Part shown: piece after piece, positions 54,298 to 64,000 of the stretch
Layout: each line of letters starts with the position of its first letter
How positions within the stretch are numbered: the stretch's first letter is position 1
Assembly (NCBI GenBank): GCA_016081115.2
Contig: CM071934.1
Span: 60,621,267-60,685,266 of the forward strand
Direction of reading: 5' to 3'
From: Rehmannia glutinosa
Taxonomy: Eukaryota > Streptophyta > Magnoliopsida > Lamiales > Orobanchaceae
DNA length: 64,000 bases
Translations under genes and position numbers: made by a program
Notes under the pieces: model-generated
The model's database searches: none
What the model was told of the DNA's origin: nothing
The model's input: only the letters and a program-made list of their open reading frames with translations

Positions 54298-56906
54298 CTT
54301 ACCACCTGCCCCCATGGCTGAACATTCATTTGACAAAGCCGGAGTCTAGCAGAGTGACCCCAACATAAGTCACTCAAATTGGGTGCGCCACCGGTGAAGG
54401 GAAACTCCCTCCACTGCAGCTAGGTCGGAGGATGCTGCAGATGACTCCACCATGAATCTAGGAGGCGAAGTGGAGAAGGAACAAGAAAAGGAAACACAAC
54501 AAGTTGTCACTAACGAAGCTCGGATAATTGAGACTATCTCCGCTGAAGTGCCAACGGCTCTGCAGGCTGAGGACGCTGCTGATGCAGTCGAGGCACAGGA
54601 TGGATCTGCCCCGGGAGTTAACATTCTGGGCACTGAAAGTGCAATCCACGGAGTTGAGACTCATGTGGATGCCACGCTTAAAGACCCTAAGACAAATTGC
54701 GCTGTCGAAGGGATTGTACAAGGCCCCGCTGTAGTTGAGACTGCAGGAGGTAATGAAGGCCTAAGGGAGGTTGAGACTTCCCTAGGTAAAAATCAAGGAG
54801 ATAAGAGCTTTCCTCAGACCATAATTGCTGATTCAGAGAAGGAAATCAGTGCTCTTCATAACTCCCAGGATGATCCTGATACAACCTTCCTGGGATCTGC
54901 AGATGAAGCTGAGTCTACCCCAACTGCACATCAAAAAGACTCAGCTGAGGACGCTCTACCAAGTACGAGCAAGCCAAACCTCAAGGCTACTCGTCAAACA
55001 TTCAATTTTGATGATGAGCCAAGCCTTCAAGACTCATCATCTTTCGATGACGCTGATGGTGCAGCTGAGGAACAGCAAATTCATTTAGTAGAATCCACGA
55101 GGCCGAAAGAAGGCATTAAGACAATGAGGCTCGGTCACCGCCAAACCACTCACCAAGGCCCAGCTGAAACCGAGTCGTCTGCGCAGGCTCCCAAAGCTGC
55201 AGTAGACTCCACTCAACCGGGCACATCACAGGCAAGAGTAACGGTGGAATCTATACCATATGTCCGTGATGATGCATTTGAAGAAACTTTCCCTTTCTCT
55301 TTTAAGCTGCCTGAACTTGATGAAGAAACAGCTCAAGAGCAGCGACGCTTCAACGTCAGACCTGACCAAGTTATTCCCACAGATACTATCGTCCCAGTAG
55401 ACTTTGATTTTGATGCTGCTTGGCCGCCAGCTGAGACCGATGTGACAGCTGAGGTACGAGAGGTCTTCAAGACAATCTTTACAGAGATTGAGAAGATAGA
55501 ACGGTACCAGGTCACATTGGATATGCGGCTGGACAATAGGGATGCCAATCTTATGGCCGATCTGCGTGGGATAGTGGTTAGAATCAGGGAATGGTGTCAA
55601 CAGCAGCGTACAATGCGACTAGAACAAGTAAGATGTTTCAAGGCATTGTACAACAAAATGTTGATTTGGAGCACTGATAATGCTAACATGAAGAGGAGGA
55701 TGCAAGAAAATATTGACAGAATGCATGCCTCCCACAACACTGAAATGGAACTACTGTGAGAATTTCACAAGAAAGAACTTCTCAACGCGTAGAAAAATAT
55801 GAATAACAAATTCACCTTCTCATGGCTGAAATGAAGGCTGGTGGCGTGAGAATCCAAAGGCACCCGCTCGAAATTTCAGTCAAAGATACTCAGCGGCGGA
55901 CTCCAAGCAAAACTCGCCTATCGGCCGCCTAGATTTCATGCTTGCATGCATGTTCCCGGGGTTCCACTCTCTTTGATGATGCCAAAAAGGGGAAGATGAA
56001 TACCGAAGATGTTGAAAGGGTCATGGATGAGAAAGTTAAGGACCCGATGTTGAGAAGAAGAAGAAAACAGTTTGAAAGAAACGAAGAAAGAAAAGGGAAA
56101 AGCAGTTGAGGGGGAAGGTTCAAAAGATATGACTCTAATGTTTGCTGAAACCCCTCAACAAGGCCTTGTCACAACTGACATAATCAGTAAACCTCCAGTA
56201 ACTCTGCCGCTCCAACACTCTGTTGTACCTATGTCTGAGAAGAGAAAAATCGTAGAAGCAGGGATGAAGGAGGTCGAAGGAAAAATGGATGCCCGTGTGA
56301 TGGATATATTGAAACAATACGGAGGCATTCCGGCAGAAAAGACACGATGCCATTCCAGGCATTTACTTCGGAGACGAGCCACGATCAGTGGAAGAATTCA
56401 AAATGCTCGAATCCGAGGGATACTTCAAAAATATGTCCATAGCCCAAGCCTGGGACTTGTATTGGGAGAAGGGTCTAAAGCTATGTTAAGAAGCTGATAG
56501 GCAGCAGACTACAAGCAGCCATTCAGCTGGTAAGAAGAGGACTCCAGTACAATATACGCCCAGAGGAAGAGGAAGGAGTGGTGGAGGCAGAGGTTTTCAA
56601 CCTAGACCTCTACCCAAAAACATTGAATATGTAGATCCGGGCAAGAAGGGAAGGATCTACTGGGCTGGATATGACGAAGTAGCCAACCGGGAAGTGGCTA
56701 GGAAGAATGCTGACTATGTCAAAAGAATTGAAGAAGAAAACAAAAGGCAAGATCAGCTGTGGGAAGAAAGGCAAGAAAGAAAGAGAAGAGACGATGCTGC
56801 AAAGAGAGCTTACGAGAAAAAGAAGGCAACTGAAGATGAAAAGAAGAGAAAGAGAGTAGAGGACGACAGAGCTGAAGAAGAAAGAAGGAGGCAGCGTGGG
56901 CGATGA
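54298..56906 (+). pseudogene. Env-like ORF of Copia-2, 3' part
   Basis: After the Copia-3 insertion the env-like region resumes. A 435-codon open stretch (54452-55759) is acidic and rich in Ala, Glu, Ser and Thr (EAESTPTAHQKDSAEDALPS). It ends in a helical block (EVFKTIFTEIEKIERYQVTL, MQENIDRMHASHNTEMELL). Shorter frames follow (56072-56497; MDARVMDILKQYGGIPAEK). The end is a strongly charged coiled-coil-like stretch (56694-56906; KRIEEENKRQDQLWEERQER) stopping at TGA. No transmembrane segment is evident. The stop codons between pieces show decay. The role is unknown, and the name reflects its position in Sirevirus-like elements. Confidence 0.5.
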
Positions 56907-57184
56907 AGTGTTGTTGTCCATCCCTTCATGTATTTTACTGTTGTAAATACACATGTATGTAAGTCTTCTGTACGTTGAATAAGAAATCTGTAATTTCGAT
57001 ACTTTTGTTTAGATATAGAATGCTATGTTTGCTATGATACACATTGTAAACAGCTGTGTAAAGAACAAGAATGATATGATCAATAAAAAGATTGATTCTA
57101 CGCATACATTCTCTGTTTCTACATTGTCTGTATGTATCTTTGATATTTACATTTTGTATGTATGTTTTAAGTTTTGGCATCATC

Positions 57185-57198
57185 AAAAAGGGGGAAAT
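57185..57198 (+). other. Copia-2 polypurine tract
   Basis: AAAAAGGGGGAAAT lies directly before the TGTTGGG start of the 3' LTR. Confidence 0.8.
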
Positions 57199-58779
57199 TG
57201 TTGGGAAATTTATTGTTTAGATTTTGATGAATGCCATGTAAAACTTAGACTAGAAAGTTGGCACCCCATTTTCCTTGTAATTTGCATTGTAATAGATAAG
57301 ATTATGCAGTGAGTCAAGTCGGCTATGCCTGGATATACAAGAAGTCAACTAAAGATCGAAATGAAGACTCATTTGTGAAACAACCGAGTATGCCAAGGAG
57401 GAGAAGTCAAGAACTCGATCGAAGAAGTATCACCGATACGATTGGGTGAAGTGTCGGTCAAGTCAACTCAAGAAGCCAAGTCTCAAGTTGAAATGACAGA
57501 TGAGTCAACCATTGATTTGAAGCTAACTCAAGTCACCTGGGAAGTTAGAGAACTGCGCAGTCAAATGAAGACAATTGAAAAGAATCCGTTGCCGAAAGTC
57601 AAGAAGCTTACTTAATAAAGTAATACTTCCATGTCTTGCCATGTCGAAAGTGTTCATCCCGAAGCGTGCAAAAGGAATAAACCAATGGGAAGATCGCACC
57701 TCGTGTCGGACTCAAAAGTTTGAACATTCATTTAATACGAGGAAATGTCAACATCAAGGACTGCAAAAAGACAAGCCAACGAACACAAGTGACTTTTGAA
57801 AACCAGCCTATCTCTTCAATGGGCAGATTTTTGAAAGTTCACTATAAAAGGCTGAGGAATCACTTTGAGAAAAGGTTACCTTTAATACCTGAACCACGAG
57901 CAATCAAGCATTTATTCACACTGTAACCTGCAAAATATTCTCAAGTTATTCAAGCAAATCCTCAAGCCTAAATTTCGAAGGAAATCGATCCAACACCAAG
58001 CTGTGAAGGAAAGACAACTTCAAACTGTTGAAGAGGAAACTTTTGAAGAATCAAAAGGGGTCTACATTCCAAGGATGATTGTAGAAAGGTTCAAGGTCGA
58101 ACCAGTCTCAAGTTATTGGAGGGCTTCGTGATCAAATCCAAGAAGCTTGAGCAAGTGAGTCAAAGTAGCAAGCGCAAAATTGCCTGTGAAGAAGTTAAGT
58201 CGGACGAGAAGCCAACTATGTGACCAAGGCATCTCTGATCGAGTCCCAAAGGATCAAGTCACCGTGTGATCAAGACTTGTATCTGGACTGATAACCACTT
58301 TGTACTCTGATCAATACTTAGTGGATTCCTCCAGGAGTTGGAGAAGAGAGGAGTAGAAGAATTACCCCATCTTCGAACCTCTATAAAAATTATTGTGTCA
58401 TTTACATTTCAAAGATTTTAATTACGCATAACACTTTATATCTGCTGATAATTTTCTATCCAACTGATAATTAACAAATGGCTAAAATCAAGTGTTTAAA
58501 ACAAACTTAAACCAAATTCAAGGGTGTTAAGTCTTCCGCTGAAAATCTCATCACAGCCAAGTTAAGGTTTAGACTAAACAGATGAGTTATTCTATCAACA
58601 ACTCAATCGAGTCCGTTGAGTGGCTAACTCTATTTGGTTAACTAATTTAGTTGTCCCTCAAGGACTTAGTTTGTGAAATTAACTCGTATTATTTTAAAAG
58701 AACTAAAATCGAAAAGTTGGTAAGGTTTATTCAACCCTCCCCCTTCTAAACCTTACTCACACCCCTTTTGGGACCTACA
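57199..58779 (+). repeat. Copia-2 3' LTR
   Basis: 1,581 bp, starting TGTTGGGAAATTTATTG and ending GGGACCTACA. A related LTR start occurs at 62521. The following bases AAGGTTCCCCGAG belong to the Gypsy LTR, so the element sits inside that LTR. A 5-bp target duplication (AAGGT) cannot be checked because the 5' end of this element is gone. Confidence 0.8.
58382..58389 (+). promoter_or_regulatory. TATA box, Copia-2 LTR
   Basis: TATAAAAA in CGAACCTCTATAAAAATTAT, about 400 bp before the LTR end, a typical position for a long Copia LTR. Confidence 0.55.
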
Positions 58780-59723
58780 AAGGTTCCCCGAGTAGTTAAT
58801 TGTAGTATTTTATTCTTAAATTGTTCAAGTTAATGTGATATAATTATTATGTTATGCGTTTAAGTTATTCTTGCATTCAATGAAAAGTTGCATCACTTTT
58901 ATGCATCATGTTAAATGTATGTTCATAGCATTTCACAAGCATACAAAGAATAGTAAAGTCAAGTTGAAAGGTTTAGAATTAATAATGTTTTTCAAAAGAA
59001 AAAAAATGGGTGCACATTGTTCTATGATACTGGAGCGAGTGGGAAATGGGCGCGCGGGATCGGCGTTCTGACAATGTGCCACTTGCGGCTAATGTTAATG
59101 TTAAAGGAAAACGGGCCTTCGGGCGAAATGAAAGGAAATGGCCTTCAGGAAAAATGTTAATCGAGTTCCAAATAACAAGGCCCACTGCGACCCTGGTTAG
59201 AACAATATGTCACCAAGCGAGCTCGCATCCTGAGAACGTTTTATGAAAAGAAAGAAATAGAAAGTTTTAAGTATGTACGAAAGGATTTTAAGTAAAGAAA
59301 TTATACAGTTTAACTAAGTTGAGTCATTGCATTAAGCACGCATTCATGCATGAGATTACTTGTTGAGCTCCTTTAAGCTCATTCCACGAATGTTGTTTTT
59401 TTTTTTCAGATGAGAATAATGAGGCAGAAGAGGATGGCGGGGCGCAGTGACTCGAGAACCCACGTTTTTCATGATTTTCATGTTTTTCAAGTTTCAAAAA
59501 AAAGAGTTTGAATTTAATTTCAATTGGGATGTTGACTCTCATTTTCATTTCATTAGGGATATTTCTGGATTTATAGTTGCTTCAATTATTAGTCTTTATT
59601 TCCGCTGCAAACTTTGAAACGAAGTAATGTTTTATTATTCCGTATTTTTAAGAAATCTTTAAAGTATTTCTTTTATAATTACTTATTTTCGGATTAAAAT
59701 TAAATAAGCTACAAGTTGCTACA
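58780..59723 (+). repeat. Gypsy 3' LTR, 5'-truncated
   Basis: It matches 29752-30679 throughout, with scattered differences, and ends in the same GCTACAAGTTGCTACA. Its own start is missing, since Copia-2 adjoins directly. The next bases, ACACC, would be the Gypsy target duplication. No ACACC preceding a TG was found on the left side. Confidence 0.75.
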
Positions 59724-60670
59724 ACACCAGTCACCAAACAACCTAACCCAACCACACCATTGTTGATCCTCGAAGAACTAACAAACACCAGGTGCGGCCC
59801 TTCCCCATTATCATCAATGTTATCCTAGTTCTGAAATGCAACAAAACCAGGTTTCAGTGTAATATCCAACAAAGTCTGTCTGTTACAGTCCTGCAGTTCA
59901 AGCCATTCCTCAAGAGCATAGTTCACAATTTCCAATTTAGATGTTTTGATCTCTTGGAAGATCCATATGTCCCTTTTCCAAAGACACCATAATAAATATG
60001 TGGACAGTTGTATTCTATCTAAAGCAACCACCTTTTTTCCAGCTTTGCACATAAAGAACCACCACTATTGGAAGCTCAAATTTGAGAACATAGGACCATC
60101 CCAAGAAAGTGGGGCAATCCTCTAAACCAGTTGAGCCCTACTGCAGGAAAAAAAGATGTGCTCCACAGATTCATCTTGCTCCCCACAGAAACCACATCTA
60201 GTGTCCAAATTGATACTTTCGTTGCTCAGCTGCACCATAGTAGGTAATATTTGATGCCAACACTTCCATTAGAAGGGCTTTCCTTTAAAAGGGAGTTCCA
60301 ATTTAATTTCGACATAAAACAAGATCAGCTTTAGCATAGCTAGATTCAGCCTCATTAACAACCTTAATAATCCTCTGCAGACCTGTATCATATACTGATT
60401 TGACAGAAAATTTGCCTTTAGGATCAAAGTGCCAACTAAGCTTATCCATCTCTCCCTCCACATTAACTGATAGGAAAGTTAAGAATACAACGAGCATCAT
60501 CAAGGTAGAAGACATTGAAAATGAGGTCCTTATTCCAGTTTTTATCATCATTCATTAGTTCTCTTCCCCACACTAAGTTATAACTCAAATGACTACCTTG
60601 CCTATGTTTAAAAAAAGGGGGTTTTAGGAGCCAAGGTGAATTCCAAATTTGAATAGATTTTACCATCTTT
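59724..60670 (-). pseudogene. LINE ORF2 C-terminal part with zf-RVT finger
   Basis: On the minus strand, SWHFDPKGKFSVKSVYDTGL (about 60370-60440) precedes the zinc finger CGFCGEQDESVEHIFFSC at about 60140-60200, with its C-x2-C...H-x4-C residues present. LSTYLLWCLWKRDIWIFQEI follows near 59960-60015. The frame then runs toward 59724, where it meets the Gypsy LTR. The RNase H-like domain normally next in this LINE class is absent from this side. Stops and frame breaks show decay. Confidence 0.75.
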
Positions 60671-60972
60671 GACTTGATACCTAATACCCATTTTCAAAGA
60701 GTTCAAAGAAGAGATCTACCATTTCCAAAGCCAAGAGTTAGAGCTACGAGACACAATGTCAAACAACCTCTTATTATGAAAATATTTGCATTTAAGAACT
60801 TGCAAACAAGGATATTAGCTTGAGTAACAAGCCTCCAACGTTGTTAAGTTAAAAGAGCATCATTAAACAATTGGATATCTTTGAACCCCAATCCCCCACT
60901 CTCTTTTAGAGAAGTCATTTTTTTCCAGCTAGACCAATGAATCTTACACTAACCCTCCATTTGACTGCCCCA

Positions 60973-62520
60973 CTAAAACCTAACTGCCATATTACAAATA
61001 TCTTTATGCATTCCCACTGGGATCTTAAAACAAGACATAACATATGTTGGAAGAGCACAAATGACATTTTTAAGAAACACTTCTTTTTCTGTAAAGCTTA
61101 AGAGATTGTTTTTCCAATTAAGCATTCTGGTTTGCCTTGTGTCTAACATGAATTTGAAAGTGTCCCATTTAGACATGCCAATAATAATAGGTAACCCCAA
61201 GTATTTTGCAGAATGATGCTTAGAAATTCCATGAAGGATGAGATAGATTATGGACTTGATAGGAGTAGAAGTGTTTTTACTAAACATGATAGATGATTTG
61301 TCAAAATTGACCAGTTGCCCTGAAGCATCGTAGTATTTTTTTCAAAATGTTTTGCACTAGAACAACATGTTTCGCATTAGCCTTACAAAAGATGATAGAA
61401 TCATCTGGAAAAAACAAATGAGTGATGACAGGGGAATAAGGGCTAATTTGAATGCCTTGGAAATCAAAGGTTCTTCTTGCTTGCTTGAAGAGGTTGGACA
61501 GAGCCTCAGAAAGTAAGATGAATAGGTAAGAAGAAATGGGATCTCCTTGCCTAATACCTCTAGATGGGGAAATAAAACTAAAGGGTTTCCCATTCAGGTT
61601 ATAAGAGAAGACAATAGACTCAACACAAGCTTTGATCCAAGAGATAAAAATTGTGGAAAAATCCATTTTAGCAAGAATAGCAACAATGAAAGATCAGTCC
61701 ACCCTATCAAATGCTTTTGCCATGTCAAATTTTATGGCCATAAATGTTTTTTTGCATTTTCTAAAACTATTCAAATGATGAATGCATTCATTAGCAATAA
61801 CCACATTGTCAATAATTTGTCTCCTGGGAATGAAAGCAGATTGATTTTTTTTACTGATGCACAGATGAAGCACAGACTTGATCCTATTAGAAATGATTTT
61901 TGAAATGACTTTGTAAGCAACAAAATAAAGGTTAATAGGTCTAAAGTGTACAATGGTGGTGAGGTGTTTGATTTTAGGGATAAGAGTGATGAGCCTGTGG
62001 CTTGTGACTTTAAGGAGTTTAGAGAATTTGAAAAATCTGGAACAACACTCACAAACTCATGCTTAATAGATGGCCATCATTGTCAATAATTTGTCTCCTG
62101 GGAATGAAAGCATATTGATTTTTACCGATGCACAGATAAAGCACATACTTGATCCTATTAGCAATGATTTTTGAAATGACTTTGTAAGTAACAAAACAAA
62201 GGTTAATAGGTCTAAAGTGTACAATGGTAGTGGGGTGTTTGATTTTAGGGATAAGAGTGATGAGTGTGTGACTTGTGACTTTAGGGAGTTTAGAGAATTT
62301 GAAAATTCTTGAACAACACTCACAAACTCATGCTTAATAGAAGGCCATAAATGCTTAAAGAAAATAGGGGACATACCATTCATTCCAGGTGCTTTGTTTG
62401 GGTGCTAATCCATGAGTGCTTTTTTAACTTATTTTCTGTCCACTGGAAAGGTCAAAGCGTGATTTATATCAGTTGTGATGAATTCAAGGATAAATTCCAG
62501 AACGTCTTTAGGAGAGCCAA
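60973..62520 (-). pseudogene. LINE ORF2 reverse transcriptase, decayed
   Basis: Minus-strand order: NKAPGMNGMSPIFFKHLWPS (about 62340-62400), the IIANRIKYVL-type block, then SPSRGIRQGDPISSYLFILL (about 61500-61560). The catalytic box reads FFPDDSIIF near 61390, with Pro in place of the usual Ala in FADD. HSAKYLGLPIIIGMSKWDTF and NVICALPTYVMSCFKIPVG (61000-61220) complete the LINE-specific C-terminal RT region. The 61804-62348 part is a tandem duplication that disrupts the domain. The 5' side is cut at 62520 by a Copia-type LTR. Confidence 0.8.
61804..62348 (-). repeat. 274-bp tandem duplication within LINE RT
   Basis: Unit 1 (61804-62077) and unit 2 (62078-62348) both begin CATTGTCAATAATTTGTCTC and end TTAATAGAWGGCCAT. 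They are about 93% alike by eye and lie head to tail with no spacer. In protein terms the LSLKSNT..LYTLDLLTF..SFPGDKLLT block of RT is present twice. Confidence 0.9.
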
Positions 62521-63348
62521 TGTTGGAAAATTTATTGTATAGATTTTGATGATGCTTAGAAAACTATATATTAGAAATTTAGCACCCCATTTCAATGTAA
62601 TTTCTGCATGTGCGATATATAGGACTTAGATTAACTCAAACGCAGCCAAGTGGAATCTCAGAAGACTTGCTGAAGGAGTATCAGAAGACTCGCAGTTGTG
62701 AATGGTAGAATTTTAGCTAACTCTCAGCTGAGTAGCAAAGCAGAAGTTTCTCAGTAGAGTATGCCAACCAAGTCAAAGCAAAAGACTGATAGCAGAGTGA
62801 GATAGAAGACTTACTTAGAAGACTCAAGTATCAGTCACAAAGAGGTAAAGCTGAAGGACTAAGACAAGTGAAGAAGTCCGTTGCACTGTGTCCAAGGAAG
62901 ATATTCATTAATATCATCAAAAGTACGATGTTTGACCATAAAAGTACAAGAAATTTATGAAGGCAATGAGATTCAACCTATTAAAGAGCACCTGCAGATT
63001 GCCATTTTCGGAAAGCTGCAGAAGGAATAAGAATACAAGGAATGGTCAACATCAAAGTTGCAAGAAAGGACATGCCAACTGTCCAACGGTTGGATTTGAA
63101 TTTGTCTATCACTTCAACAGACAAAATTCAAATTCTCACCATAAACGATGAGGATTTTTCAAAGAGAAAAAAAGAGACACAACACAAGCGAAAGAGCAAG
63201 AATCTGAAAATTCAAAAATCTCTCTCGAGTTAAGCCTGCAATCCTCAAGCTTCATCAAAAACACTTCATCCAACACTTTCAGTGAAAGATAGAAGGAATT
63301 TCAACAGTTGAAGATGAATTTTTATGAAAACAAACTGGGATCTACATT
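62521..63348 (+). repeat. Partial LTR of the Copia-2 (Sirevirus) family
   Basis: TGTTGGAAAATTTATTG at 62521 and the following 60-80 bp closely resemble the start of the LTR at 57199 (TTTTGATGATG.., GCACCCCATTT..). Similarity becomes patchy later but returns near 63300-63348 (GGGATCTACATT against GGGGTCTACATT at about 58057-58068). The last 700 bp of the LTR type, including the TATA region, are missing. It adjoins the LINE, so it is a truncated insertion into the LINE. Confidence 0.6.
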
Positions 63349-63584
63349 GCCTTATATTTAAGGGGTGTGGTAAGATTCCTGACGAACCAAGAGACTGCTC
63401 GTGGTTCAATTGATACATGGTGTATATTCGTGGTTCGTGGTTCAATCATAGAATACTTGTAGATGGGCTTAATCCAAGATTCAAACGAGGTTTGTAGACG
63501 ACTTAATTCAGCTATGTGGATCGGCCTGCAAACAGTATACTCGATCCACATTTATGTGCAAATATTTTGTTCCATTTGCTAACA

Positions 63585-63646
<62 letters not shown>

Positions 63647-64000
63647 CATTATTAATATTATTATTATGTCTATCTCATGCACTAATCAATATATTTATCA
63701 ATTTACTTTTAATTGATGTCACTTTTTATGTTGACTAATGCTGCTCTCTTTTCGGGAAATAGTTGTTTATTTAAGAAATTTGGTTCGAAATTTCAAATGA
63801 CTCTTCAAAGCATTTAAATCTATTTGCTAAAGAATTTCAATTATAAATCATCCAGACAAATATGTTGAATTTGTTTTAACAAGTTCAAATTATTTACTTT
63901 CACATCCTTAATTTCGAGAATGCTCTCTTCAGAATATGCACCCGAACTTTTAAAAATAAGTATAGAATGGACACAACATTATCAAATAATTCCTCGAAAA
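63349..64000. other. AT-rich DNA, no gene recognised
   Basis: A TTCGTGGTTCAAT-like motif is repeated at about 63399-63412 and 63429-63453. Apart from that and the ATT microsatellite, nothing stands out before the window end. Confidence 0.5.
63585..63646. repeat. (ATT)n microsatellite
   Basis: About 20 ATT units without interruption, followed by a few imperfect ones. It is likely to be length-variable. Confidence 0.95.

Larger units (their letters stand above)
29752..59723 (+). mobile_element. Gypsy element with nested insertions (compound)
   Basis: The portion at 29752-30679 is repeated at 58780-59723 with roughly 90-95% identity by eye. The first copy is followed by a primer-binding site and gag-pol, the second by unrelated LINE sequence. 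They are therefore the 5' and 3' LTRs of one plus-strand element. Between them lie the Gypsy gag-protease-RT, then an Athila-like fragment, a Sirevirus-type Copia element and a second Copia element nested in that one. The rest of Gypsy RNase H, the integrase and the start of the 3' LTR are missing. The true 5' edge of the LTR is left of 29752 and not defined here. Confidence 0.75.

Noticed and set aside
43923..56906. True viral envelope glycoprotein
   Set aside because: No signal peptide, transmembrane segment or fusion-peptide-like stretch is evident. The name env-like is only positional, and the ORF is broken and interrupted.
63516..63716. Ile-rich open frame
   Set aside because: It is the translation of the (ATT)n microsatellite.

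Overview
This is a plant nuclear genome window, almost certainly from a eudicot. The evidence is one spliced plant-type gene with GT-AG introns and a very dense, nested load of plant transposable elements (Copia, Gypsy/Athila, LINE, SINE, hAT, Mutator-like, Stowaway and CACTA). The many short elements ending in a GACGGTCTTAC-type motif remind me of Caryophyllales genomes, but that is a weak recollection and not proof. There are no bacterial-style operons, no CRISPR and no intact RNA genes.

Layout. 0-5.1 kb: LINE RNase H debris, then a decayed minus-strand Copia element with one LTR (3943-5096). 5.6-13.6 kb: a TIR-element patch. It holds a Mutator-like element (5619-8264) whose long TIRs each carry a tRNA-like module, a hAT element inserted inside it with an exact 8-bp TSD, a Stowaway MITE, a 114-bp tRNA-derived SINE with a 17-bp TSD, and a 1,047-bp Mutator-like element with a perfect 9-bp TSD. 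13.9-20.7 kb: the only host gene, an ABC1/ADCK (UbiB-like) atypical kinase in 12 coding exons, with two frame breaks and no visible start codon. 21.8-22.6 kb: two opposed RNase H fragments. 23.5-29.5 kb: a complete CACTA element (TGA TSD) with a transposase gene lacking its catalytic domain and a captured two-exon fragment of a TTC4-type co-chaperone.

29.7-59.7 kb is one nested retrotransposon stack. A Gypsy chromovirus-like element (5' LTR ending at 30679, 3' LTR ending at 59723) is broken in its RNase H domain by an Athila-like element (from 33904). A Sirevirus-type Copia element with an env-like ORF (38850-58779) sits in the Gypsy 3' LTR, and a second complete Copia element (45968-54297) sits inside that env-like ORF. 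One deletion with a breakpoint near 38850 would explain every missing part. Between pol and the env-like ORF of the Sirevirus lies a promoter-like stretch (TGACGTCA, TATATAC, CT-rich leader) that may be an internal promoter.

59.7-62.5 kb is a minus-strand LINE that the Gypsy interrupts, with a 274-bp tandem duplication inside its RT. A partial LTR of the Sirevirus family follows at 62521, then AT-rich sequence with an (ATT)n microsatellite. Nearly every recognisable ORF, including the host gene, carries single-base frame breaks. For the transposons this fits decay. For the kinase gene an assembly-error explanation should be tested first.
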